Assembly (NCBI RefSeq): GCF_031344055.1
Contig: NZ_JADBEN010000007.1
DNA: 64,000 nt
Reading direction: 5' to 3' (one strand)
Origin: Methylobacillus flagellatus_A
GTDB lineage: Bacteria; Pseudomonadota; Gammaproteobacteria; Burkholderiales; Methylophilaceae
Within the stretch, counting starts at the first letter, position 1. Every line of letters begins with the position of its first letter. Made by a program: the position numbers and the translations under genes. Under the pieces are notes generated by a model. That model did not search any database, was not told the origin of the DNA, and saw only the letters and a list, made by a program, of their open reading frames with translations. Below are positions 1 through 7,629 of the stretch, piece after piece.

Positions 1-263
1 CTACGGTGTATCGCGTATTGGCGCAATTCGAACAGACAGGGCTCTTGAAGAAAAGCCAGTTGGGCAACAACAAGGCCGTGTATGAGCTGAACGACGGCGA
101 AGAGCACCATGGCCACCTGGTCAGCACCAGCACCGGTGAAGTGCGCGAATTCTATGACCTCGGCATCGAAGAGCGCCTCAAGGTGATCGTGCGCGAGCTA
201 GGCTACGAGCTCACCGATTACGATATCACCGCATACGGCACGCCTTTGGCTGACAAAGCCTGA
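1..263 (+). CDS. Fur family transcriptional regulator, C-terminal part
   Basis: The reading frame is open at the left edge, so the N-terminal part of the DNA-binding domain is outside the window. The visible part begins with TVYRVLAQFEQTGLL, the end of the Fur winged-helix domain, and continues through the dimerisation and metal-binding domain. The motif HHGH matches the HHDH metal-binding segment of Fur. The two cysteines that normally follow it (CxxC, structural zinc) are replaced by Ser and Thr (LVSTSTGEV), and no C-terminal CxxC is seen. Family members repress metal-uptake or stress genes when loaded with metal. Which metal this one senses cannot be told from the fragment. A hairpin terminator follows 19 bases after the stop. 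Confidence 0.85.
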   Translation, partial: TVYRVLAQFEQTGLLKKSQLGNNKAVYELNDGEEHHGHLVSTSTGEVREFYDLGIEERLKVIVRELGYELTDYDITAYGTPLADKA

Positions 264-282
264 TTCAAGCTTAGGATATGCA

Positions 283-308
283 AAAAGCCCGCCAATCGGC
301 GGGCTTTT
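283..308. terminator. Bidirectional rho-independent terminator
   Basis: An 11-bp perfect stem (AAAAGCCCGCC with GGCGGGCTTTT) encloses a 4-base loop. It has an A tract on the left and a T tract on the right, so it can end transcription from both the Fur-family gene and the convergent ilvA. Confidence 0.9.
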
Positions 309-325
309 CATTTGGGTGTCGGAAC

Positions 326-1837
326 TTAGCCGAGGAACAGTTTGTAAGCCGGGTTGTTGCTTTCCTCCCAGTACGGGTAGCCCAGGTTCTGCAGGAAATC
401 GGTGAATGCCTGTTTCTCGCCGGGCGGCACCTGCATGCCGACCAGCACCCTGCCGAAATCCGCGCCATGGTTGCGGTAATGGAACAGGCTGATGTTCCAG
501 TCATGACGCATGCTGTCGAGGAAATTCATCAGCGCCCCGGGTTTTTCCGGGAACTCGAAGCGGTAGACCTGCTCGTGCTCTGCCTGCGGCGCATGGCCGC
601 CTACCAGGTGGCGCAGGTGCAGTTTTGCCACTTCATTCTCGCTCAGGTCCAATGCCGGCAGGCCATGCTCCTGCAATTGCGCGACCAGCGTGCCGGATTC
701 GCTGGGATCCTGGATGGCGACGCCGACATAGATATGCGCGGCCGTGGCGTCGGCATAGCGGTAGTTGAACTCGGTGATGTTGCGGTTGCCGATCAGCCGG
801 CAGAACTTCTTGAATGAGCCTGGAGTTTCGGGAATGGTCACGGCCAGCACCGCTTCGCGCTTCTCGCCGATTTCCGCGCGCTCGGCGACGAAGCGCAGGC
901 GGTCGAAGCTCATGTTTGCGCCTGAGGCGACCGCCACCAATGCCTTGTCCTGCAGGCCATGCTGCTGGGCGTAGGCTTTGAGGCCGGCCAGCGCCAGGGC
1001 GCCCGTCGGCTCGAGGATGGCGCGCGTATCCTCGAATACGTCCTTGATCGCCGCGCAGATGGCGTCGTTGTCGACCAGGATCATCTCGTCTACATATTGC
1101 TGGCATAGGCGGAAAGTCTCTTCGCCGACCAGCTTGACCGCCTTGCCGTCCGCAAACAGGCCGACCTGGTCCAATGTGACGCGCTCGCCCTGTTGCAGCG
1201 AAACCGTCATCGCATTGGCGTCGTTGACCTCGACGCCGATGATCCTGATCTCGGGGCGTACCGCCTTGATATAGGCGGCCACGCCCGCGATCAGGCCGCC
1301 GCCGCCGACCGGGCAGAAAATCGCCTCGATAGGGCCGGGGTTGTCCTGCAGTATTTCGACTGCCACGGTGCCTTGCCCTGCGATCACGTCCGGGTCGTCG
1401 AAGGGGTGGACGAAGGTGAGCTGCTGCTCATCCATAAGCTTTAGCGCATGGTTGTACGAATCCGTGTAGGATTCGCCAGCCAGCACCACTTCGGCGCCGC
1501 GGTTGCGTACGGCATCGACCTTGATGCCGGGCGTGGTGACCGGCATGACGATGACGGCGCGGCAGCCCGCATTCTTGGCGGCCAGGGCCACGCCCTGCGC
1601 ATGGTTGCCTGCCGAAGCGGTGATCACGCCGCGCGACAATGCCTCGGCGGAGAGCTGCGCCATCTTGTTGTAGGCGCCGCGCAGCTTGAATGAAAATACG
1701 GGCTGCATATCCTCGCGTTTTAGCAGTACCTGGTTGTGGATGCGTCGGGAAATGTTGGGAAGCAGGTCCAACGGGGTTTTGCTCGCGACGTCGTAAACGC
1801 GGGCGGATTTGATTTTCTGCAGGTAATCGATTTTCAT
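326..1837 (-). CDS. ilvA: Threonine dehydratase, biosynthetic
   Basis: This PLP enzyme deaminates threonine to 2-oxobutanoate, the first step of isoleucine synthesis. Visible motifs are the PLP lysine in SFKLRGAYN (Lys51), SAGNHAQGVAL, and the phosphate-binding GGGGLIAG. The last ~175 residues form the double ACT-like regulatory domain expected of the allosteric, isoleucine-inhibited form, and the 503-residue length fits it. The frame extends 8 codons further upstream (to 1861), but the start at MKIDYLQKIKS matches where family members begin. No strong ribosome binding site decides between the two. It is convergent with the Fur-family gene and divergent from rpiA. Confidence 0.95.
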   Translation of the reverse strand: MKIDYLQKIKSARVYDVASKTPLDLLPNISRRIHNQVLLKREDMQPVFSFKLRGAYNKMAQLSAEALSRGVITASAGNHAQGVALAAKNAGCRAVIVMPVTTPGIKVDAVRNRGAEVVLAGESYTDSYNHALKLMDEQQLTFVHPFDDPDVIAGQGTVAVEILQDNPGPIEAIFCPVGGGGLIAGVAAYIKAVRPEIRIIGVEVNDANAMTVSLQQGERVTLDQVGLFADGKAVKLVGEETFRLCQQYVDEMILVDNDAICAAIKDVFEDTRAILEPTGALALAGLKAYAQQHGLQDKALVAVASGANMSFDRLRFVAERAEIGEKREAVLAVTIPETPGSFKKFCRLIGNRNITEFNYRYADATAAHIYVGVAIQDPSESGTLVAQLQEHGLPALDLSENEVAKLHLRHLVGGHAPQAEHEQVYRFEFPEKPGALMNFLDSMRHDWNISLFHYRNHGADFGRVLVGMQVPPGEKQAFTDFLQNLGYPYWEESNNPAYKLFLG

Positions 1838-2009
1838 TGGGGACGCTGTCCAGGGCTGCACTGTATAGTGCGGCAGTGTATGATTGAGGGGTTTGGTTCA
1901 CAAAGAACCTGAATTATAAAGAAAACACGGGGCCTGCAAAATGTTGCGCTGGCTCATACAGCGTTTGAAAGCCCCGATTTGGTCACAAATAAGCAAAAGG
2001 TTTAAATAA

Positions 2010-2669
2010 ATGGCTACACAAGACGAATTGAAGCAACAGGTTGCCAAGGCGGCTGTCGAGTATGTGAAGAGCGGCATTATCGGCGTGGGCACGGGTTCCA
2101 CGGCCAATTTCTTTATCGATGAGCTGGCCAAGGTCAAGGACCGCATCGACGGCGCCGTCGCCAGCTCCGAAGCGACTGCCCAGCGCCTGCGCGGCCATGG
2201 CATCGAAGTGTTCGACCTCAACGACGTGGACGGCATGGAAATCTACGTCGACGGCGCGGACGAAATCACCGAGCAGATGCACATGCTCAAGGGTGGCGGC
2301 GGCGCGCTGACACGCGAGAAGATCGTGGCGGCCTGTGCCAAGGACTTCATCTGTATCTGCGACCAGAGCAAGCTGGTGCCTGTGCTGGGCAAGTTCCCGC
2401 TGCCCGTCGAGGTGGTCCCGATGGCGCGAGAGCACGTGGCGCGCGAGCTGGTGAAGCTGGGCGGCCAGCCCAAGCTGCGCGACTTCACTACCGACAACGG
2501 CAACGTAATCCTGGACGTGCATGGCCTGACCATCGCCGACCCGGTGGAACTGGAAATCAAGATCAACGCCATCGTCGGCGTCGTGACCAACGGCCTGTTC
2601 GCTTCCCGTCCAGCCAATGTGCTGCTGCTGGCGACAGCGGACGGCGTCAAGACATTGACCGCCAAGTAA
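2010..2669 (+). CDS. rpiA: Ribose-5-phosphate isomerase A
   Basis: This cytoplasmic enzyme interconverts ribose 5-phosphate and ribulose 5-phosphate in the pentose phosphate pathway and, in ribulose-monophosphate methylotrophs, in C1-acceptor regeneration. The 219-residue length equals the E. coli enzyme. The sequence shows GVGTGSTANFF (residues 25-35), DGADEI with Asp81 and Asp84, and KGGGGALTREK with Lys94 and Glu103, which are the known active-site residues. The start is supported by an AAAGG-type site upstream. It is followed by a hairpin and then phoU, apparently as separate transcription units. Confidence 0.96.
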   Translation: MATQDELKQQVAKAAVEYVKSGIIGVGTGSTANFFIDELAKVKDRIDGAVASSEATAQRLRGHGIEVFDLNDVDGMEIYVDGADEITEQMHMLKGGGGALTREKIVAACAKDFICICDQSKLVPVLGKFPLPVEVVPMAREHVARELVKLGGQPKLRDFTTDNGNVILDVHGLTIADPVELEIKINAIVGVVTNGLFASRPANVLLLATADGVKTLTAK

Positions 2670-2736
2670 CCAACGCGCACCAGTTCAACATGAAATTGTC
2701 ATAATCGGCAATTACACTACAACGTTGACTCAAAAC

Positions 2737-2766
2737 ACTGGCCGGAACTAGCGCAGTCCGGCCAGT
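2737..2766 (+). terminator. Stem-loop after rpiA, possible terminator
   Basis: A perfect 10-bp stem (ACTGGCCGGA with TCCGGCCAGT) with a 10-base loop lies between rpiA and phoU. Only a short T run follows (TTT), so it may be a weak terminator or a leader structure of phoU. Confidence 0.55.
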
Positions 2767-2790
2767 TTCAATCACGGAAGGGATCGCGTT

Positions 2791-3498
2791 ATGCAATTTG
2801 AACATACATACAAGCAATACGATGCCGAGCTGGAATCAGTCCGTGCAAAAGTGCTCGAAATGGGCGGTTTGGTCGAGCAGCAAATCGTCAATGCGCTGGA
2901 AGCCCTGGTGACTGTCAACCTCACCTTGGCAGACAAGGTGATTGCCAATGACCACAAGGTGAATGCGCTTGAAGTCCAGGTGGACGAGGACTGCAGCCAC
3001 ATCATCGCGCGCCGCCAGCCTGCCGCGGGCGACCTGCGCATGATCATGATGGTGGTCAAGACCATTACCGACCTGGAGCGGATCGGCGACGAGGCGACCA
3101 AGATCGCCCGCGTAGCGCAAAAGGTTTCCGAGTCCGGCCGCCTCTATACGCCGCGCTTCAACGAGATCAAGACCATGGTCGGCCATGTGCGCGAAATGCT
3201 GCGCACCGCGCTGGACGCCTTTGCGCGCCTGGATGTGACCAAGACCGTGGATGTGGCGCGCCAGGACGAGCAGGTGGACGAACAGTTCCGTGCCGCGATG
3301 CGCCAGCTGATCACTTTCATGTTGGAAGACCCGCGCACCATTTCCATGTCGCTGGAAGTCCTGTTCGTCGCCAAGGCCATCGAACGCATCGGCGACCATG
3401 CCAAGAATATTGCCGAATACGTGATCTACATGGTAAAAGGTAAGGACGTACGCCATACCACGGTGCAGGAGATGGAGCGCGAAGCTCAGGAACCCTGA
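2791..3498 (+). CDS. phoU: Phosphate signalling protein PhoU
   Basis: PhoU is a cytoplasmic helical protein that couples the Pst phosphate transporter to the PhoR/PhoB two-component system and represses Pho genes when phosphate is plentiful. The 235-residue product contains two PhoU three-helix repeats, each with the metal-binding signature: ERIGDEATKIA near residue 90 and ERIGDHAKNIAEYVI near residue 197. No pst or phoBR genes are next to it; here it heads ppx, so its neighbours tie phosphate sensing to polyphosphate turnover. A GGAAGGGA site precedes the ATG. Confidence 0.95.
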   Translation: MQFEHTYKQYDAELESVRAKVLEMGGLVEQQIVNALEALVTVNLTLADKVIANDHKVNALEVQVDEDCSHIIARRQPAAGDLRMIMMVVKTITDLERIGDEATKIARVAQKVSESGRLYTPRFNEIKTMVGHVREMLRTALDAFARLDVTKTVDVARQDEQVDEQFRAAMRQLITFMLEDPRTISMSLEVLFVAKAIERIGDHAKNIAEYVIYMVKGKDVRHTTVQEMEREAQEP

Positions 3499-3552
3499 TG
3501 TCAGCCGCCGCGATGGCGGCAAACGGTTTAGCGTTTTACAAGAAGGTCGAAC

Positions 3553-5052
3553 TTGCCTACCAAAAAATCGGATTTTCCTGAGATCGCGGCAGTCGATCTG
3601 GGTTCCAACAGTTTCCGTCTGCAGCTCGCACGGGTTGCAGACGGCCACCTCATTTTCCATGACTCCTTGCGTGAAGCCGTCCGCCTAGGCGCGGGGCTGG
3701 ATGCGAAGAACAACCTGAGTGCCGATGCCCAGCAACGGGCGATCGACTGTCTCAAGCGTTTTGGCGAACGCTTGCGTGGATTGCCTGTGCAGGCGGTGCG
3801 TGCGGTTGCCACCAATACCTTCCGCGTTGCGCGCAATGCACCCAACCTGATGGAAGAAGCGCAGGCCGCGCTCGGATTCCCCATCGAAATCATCGCAGGC
3901 CGTGAAGAAGCGCGCATGATTTTCGTCGGCGTCAGCCACAGCCTGCCCCCCGCCACGCACAAGCGCCTGGTGATCGACATCGGTGGCGGCTCTACCGAGT
4001 TCATCATCGGGCAGGGTATCGAACCCATCGAAATGGAAAGCCTGTATATGGGCTGCGTCAGCTACAGCCTGCGCTATTTCCCCGACGGCAAGCTCACGGA
4101 AAGCGCGTTCGAACGCGCGCGGATTGCCGCTGCCGCGGAAATCCAGAGCATACGCAAGCATTTCATTGCGGAAGGCTGGGACGAAGCGGTCGGCTCGTCC
4201 GGGACGGCCAAGGCCTTGGGCGAGATTATCCGCCTGAGCGGCTTGAGCGAAGGCGAAATTACCAGGGAGGGCCTGGAGTTTCTGCGCGAGCAATTGATCA
4301 AGGTCAAGGACATCAAGAAGATCGACTTGCCTGGCTTGAGTGCCGACCGCGCGGCGGTGCTGCCAGGTGGGCTGGCCATCATGACGGCGGCATTCGACGC
4401 CCTCAAGATCGAGCGCATGACGACGGCGAACAGCGCCCTGCGCGAAGGCGTGCTTTATGAACTGCTAGGCCGCCTGCATGACCAGGATGTCCGCGAGATC
4501 ACGGTTTCAAGCTTCATGCGGCGCTACCATGTGGAACCCGACCAGGCCGAACGCGTGCGCGAGATGGCATTGCGCCTGCTGGCGCAATGCGCCGGCCAAT
4601 TGCAGCAGTGGGATGAGGAAACGGCGGCACAATACCTGACCTGGGCCGCATACCTGCACGAGACCGGGGTCTCCATTGCCCATGCGGGTTATCACAAGCA
4701 TTCCGCCTATATTGTCGAGAACGCCGACATGCCGGGCTTCTCCAATATGGAGCAGGAGACGCTGGGCCTATTGGTCAAGGCGCACCGGCGCTCCCTTGCC
4801 AAGCTGGAGGCCGACCTGATCGGGCACCACGACCGCTTGCTGTTGATCCTGATTTTGCGGCTGGCCGTACTGTTCCACCGTAATCGCCAGCCCGACCATT
4901 ACCCGGAGCCGGCGTTGTCGATCCTGAAGTCCGGCTACCAGGTCGAGGTTGCTTCTGCATGGCTCAAGGAAAACCCGCTGACGGAAGCGGAGCTATTGAA
5001 TGAAGTGGCCTACTGGAAAGAGATCGGCCTGAGCCTGGATCTGGTTTCCTGA
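3553..5052 (+). CDS. ppx: Exopolyphosphatase
   Basis: This enzyme releases phosphate from the ends of inorganic polyphosphate (Ppx/GppA family, ASKHA fold). The phosphate-binding motifs AVDLGSNSFRLQL (residues ~13-25) and VIDIGGGSTEFIIG are present, as is the GREEARMIF segment that carries the family's catalytic glutamate. The C-terminal ~200 residues form an HD-like helical domain (YLHETGVSIAHAGYHKH), as in long Ppx proteins of about 500 residues. The start codon is TTG, chosen because AGAAGG lies just upstream. It is convergent with ppk1 across a shared terminator, a common arrangement of polyphosphate-making and -degrading genes. Confidence 0.95.
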   Translation: MPTKKSDFPEIAAVDLGSNSFRLQLARVADGHLIFHDSLREAVRLGAGLDAKNNLSADAQQRAIDCLKRFGERLRGLPVQAVRAVATNTFRVARNAPNLMEEAQAALGFPIEIIAGREEARMIFVGVSHSLPPATHKRLVIDIGGGSTEFIIGQGIEPIEMESLYMGCVSYSLRYFPDGKLTESAFERARIAAAAEIQSIRKHFIAEGWDEAVGSSGTAKALGEIIRLSGLSEGEITREGLEFLREQLIKVKDIKKIDLPGLSADRAAVLPGGLAIMTAAFDALKIERMTTANSALREGVLYELLGRLHDQDVREITVSSFMRRYHVEPDQAERVREMALRLLAQCAGQLQQWDEETAAQYLTWAAYLHETGVSIAHAGYHKHSAYIVENADMPGFSNMEQETLGLLVKAHRRSLAKLEADLIGHHDRLLLILILRLAVLFHRNRQPDHYPEPALSILKSGYQVEVASAWLKENPLTEAELLNEVAYWKEIGLSLDLVS

Positions 5053-5086
5053 GCCAGTAATTTCCCATGCTCGCGTCATGCAAAGA

Positions 5087-5110
5087 AAAAGGCCGATGTT
5101 CCGGCCTTTT
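5087..5110. terminator. Bidirectional terminator between ppx and ppk1
   Basis: A 9-bp perfect stem (AAAAGGCCG with CGGCCTTTT) and a 6-base loop sit between the convergent ppx and ppk1 stops. A and T tracts on the two sides allow use in both directions. Confidence 0.9.
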
Positions 5111-5133
5111 CTGTTACTGGAGTGTGCACTCGC

Positions 5134-7215
5134 TCAGGCGTCGGGCAATACTTCCTGTCCATACTCCGCCATAAGGAACTGCTGTGCTGAGAAGCTGGCG
5201 CGGCGGCCTGGCTTGAGCTCGTAATTACCGTCCGGCTGCATTTCCCAGGCGTTGGAATTATCCTTGAGGTAGGGCTCCAGGCCTTCCTTGAAAACGCGCT
5301 TCTTCACCTTGGCATCCAGCAACGGGAAGCATACTTCGATGCGGCGGAAGAAGTTGCGGTACATCCAGTCTGCGCTCGACAGGTAGATGTGCTCGGCGCC
5401 GTTGTCGTAGAAATAGAAGATGCGGGTATGCTCGAGGAAGCGGCCGACGATGGAGCGCACCTTGATGTTTTCCGATACGCCGGGGATGCCGGGACGCAAG
5501 GCGCAAACCCCGCGCACGATGAGCTCGATCTGCACGCCGGCGCTGGAGGCATCGTACAGGGCGCGGATCACGTCGGGATCGAGCAGGGCGTTCATCTTGG
5601 CAATGATGCGCGCTTTCTTGCCGGATTTGGCAATCTCGGCTTCATTCTGGATCGCCTTGATCGTGCGCTGGTGCAGGGTGAACGGCGACTGCCAGAGATG
5701 GCGTAGCTTGCTGGCCCGTCCCAGGCCGGTCAACTGGGCGAATACGTCGTTCACGTCCTCGCTGATTTCTTCCTGGCAGGTGAGCAGGCCGAAGTCGGTA
5801 TATAGGCGCGCGGTGCGCTGGTGATAATTGCCGGTGGCAATATGCACATAGCGCCGCAGTTTGTCTTCGTCGCGCCGCACGACCATGGCCATCTTGGCGT
5901 GGGTCTTGTGCCCGACCACGCCATAGACGACGTGGGCGCCGGCATTTTCCAGCTTGGCCGCCCAGTTGATGTTGGCTTCTTCATCAAAGCGCGCCAGCAA
6001 CTCCACGACCACGGTGACTTCCTTGCCGCGCTGCGCCGCGTCGATCAGGGACTGCATCAGCGTCGAGTCGGCGCTGGTACGGTAGAACGTCTGCTTGATC
6101 GCCAGCACTTGCGGGTCCTCAGCGGCCTGCGTGATGAACTCCACGACCGGGTTGAACGACTGGAACGGATGGTGCAGCAGGATATCCTGCTTGCGGATGG
6201 CCTTGAAGATGTCCGGGTCCTTGGCCATTTCCTTCGGTAGGCTGGGCGTATAGAGCGGGTATTTCAGGTCCGGGCGGTCCACGCTGTCCGGGATCTGCAT
6301 CAGCCGGACGAGGTTGACGAGGCCGTTGACCTGGTAGAGGTCATCCTGGCTCAGGCCGAATTGCCCCAGCAGGAAGGCGGACATTTCCGTCGGGCAGCTA
6401 TCGGCCACTTCCAGCCGCACCGCATCGCCATACTGGCGGTGGGTCAATTCGCCCTGGAGGGCGAGGCGTAAATCCTTGGTTTCCTCATCGTCCAGGATCA
6501 GGTCGCTGTCGCGCGTGACGCGGAACTGGTAGCAGCCTTTCACAATCATGCCCGAGAACAGTTCGTTGACGTGGGCATGCAGGATGGAGGACAGGAACAC
6601 GAATCCGTGGTCGCAACCCGCGATGTCGCGCGGCAGGCGGATGACGCGCGGCAGCGCGCGTGGCGCCTGCACGATGGCGACGCCGGAATTGCGGCCGAAC
6701 GCGTCCTTGCCTTCCAGTTCCACGGCAAAGTTCAGGCTCTTGTTGAGCACGCGCGGGAAAGGGTGCGCCGGATCCAGCCCGATGGGCGTGAGGATGGGCA
6801 TCAGCTCACGGAAGAAGTAAGCCGCGATCCACTCGCGCTGCACATCGCTCCAGTCCCCGCGGCGGATAAAGCGGATTTCCTGCGCGGCAAGCTGGGGCAG
6901 CACCACCTCGTTGAGAATCTTGTATTGGTGATCCACCATTTCGTGGGCCAGGTTGCTGACCTTGGCGAGCGCCTGCTTGGGCAGCATGCCGTCGGCGCCT
7001 ACGTGCGGGGAGTTGTACTTGATCTGGTTCTTGAGGCCCGCCACGCGCACCTCGAAGAACTCGTCCATATTGCTGCTGAAAATGCAGAGGAATTTGAGGC
7101 GCTCAAGCAGGGGAACGTTTTCGTCTTCAGCCTGGGCCAATACGCGACGGTTGAAGGCCAGGATGCCTAGTTCGCGATTGATGAAATATTCGGGACTCAA
7201 TTTGACGGGCAACAT
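5134..7215 (-). CDS. ppk1: Polyphosphate kinase 1
   Basis: This enzyme polymerises the gamma phosphate of ATP into inorganic polyphosphate. The 693-residue length fits PPK1. The N-terminal part begins YFINRELGILAFNRRVL. The phospholipase-D-like catalytic half shows KTHAKMAMVVRRDE, which carries the histidine expected to be phosphorylated, then ATGNYHQRTARLYTDFGLLT and LEHTRIFYFYDNG with the second conserved histidine. The frame continues 9 codons upstream to 7242, but the ATG at 7215 has GTGAGG at the right distance and fits the family start. Its substrate relation to ppx and phoU suggests this cluster manages phosphate storage. Confidence 0.95.
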   Translation of the reverse strand: MLPVKLSPEYFINRELGILAFNRRVLAQAEDENVPLLERLKFLCIFSSNMDEFFEVRVAGLKNQIKYNSPHVGADGMLPKQALAKVSNLAHEMVDHQYKILNEVVLPQLAAQEIRFIRRGDWSDVQREWIAAYFFRELMPILTPIGLDPAHPFPRVLNKSLNFAVELEGKDAFGRNSGVAIVQAPRALPRVIRLPRDIAGCDHGFVFLSSILHAHVNELFSGMIVKGCYQFRVTRDSDLILDDEETKDLRLALQGELTHRQYGDAVRLEVADSCPTEMSAFLLGQFGLSQDDLYQVNGLVNLVRLMQIPDSVDRPDLKYPLYTPSLPKEMAKDPDIFKAIRKQDILLHHPFQSFNPVVEFITQAAEDPQVLAIKQTFYRTSADSTLMQSLIDAAQRGKEVTVVVELLARFDEEANINWAAKLENAGAHVVYGVVGHKTHAKMAMVVRRDEDKLRRYVHIATGNYHQRTARLYTDFGLLTCQEEISEDVNDVFAQLTGLGRASKLRHLWQSPFTLHQRTIKAIQNEAEIAKSGKKARIIAKMNALLDPDVIRALYDASSAGVQIELIVRGVCALRPGIPGVSENIKVRSIVGRFLEHTRIFYFYDNGAEHIYLSSADWMYRNFFRRIEVCFPLLDAKVKKRVFKEGLEPYLKDNSNAWEMQPDGNYELKPGRRASFSAQQFLMAEYGQEVLPDA

Positions 7216-7266
7216 GATGAAAACCTCACTGTATGCCCGCAATATGACATTTTAATGAAAAATGGT

Positions 7267-7539
7267 TCAACTGTTGGGCGGGACGTAGCCTGAAGCAGTG
7301 TCCGCGCCATCGCCGAAGAAATAGGCCTCGGTCTGTTGCGCGAGGTATTTGCGTGCTTGCGGATCGGCCAGGCTCAGGCGGTTTTCGTTCACCAGCATGG
7401 TTTGCTGCTTGAGCCAGCCGGCCCAGGCTTCCTTGGAGACATGTTCGAAAATACGCTTGCCGAGCTCGCCGGGATAAGGGGGAAAATCCAGGCCGTCAGC
7501 ATTGCGGCCCAGCTTAACGCAGAAAACGGTACGTGCCAT
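7267..7539 (-). CDS. yggX: Probable Fe(2+)-trafficking protein YggX
   Basis: The 90-residue product is a full-length YggX-family protein, starting MARTVFCVKLGRNADGLDFPP with the conserved Cys7 and containing the KEAWAGWLKQQTMLVNENRL core. Family members protect iron-sulfur clusters and limit iron-driven oxidative damage. It stands between ppk1 and a metal-related TonB receptor, all on the same strand but separated by short gaps, so a shared promoter is uncertain. Confidence 0.93.
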   Translation of the reverse strand: MARTVFCVKLGRNADGLDFPPYPGELGKRIFEHVSKEAWAGWLKQQTMLVNENRLSLADPQARKYLAQQTEAYFFGDGADTASGYVPPNS

Positions 7540-7586
7540 GATGTCGATCTTTGTTGAAGTGAATCAAGACCGACATCATAGCGCAA

Positions 7587-7622
7587 GCTGCCCGCGGCGG
7601 CGATACCGCGGCCGCGGGCAGC
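7587..7622 (-). terminator. Strong stem-loop after the TonB-dependent receptor gene
   Basis: A perfect 12-bp GC-rich stem (GCTGCCCGCGGC with GCCGCGGGCAGC) lies 8 bases beyond the receptor stop codon. There is no clear T tract on the minus strand, so it may end transcription weakly or stabilise the 3' end. Confidence 0.6.
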
Positions 7623-7629
7623 GCTGTAG

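Noticed and set aside
2696..2717. Possible Pho box upstream of phoU (TTGTCATAATCGG...)
   Set aside because: Only the first half resembles the consensus; the second direct repeat is missing.
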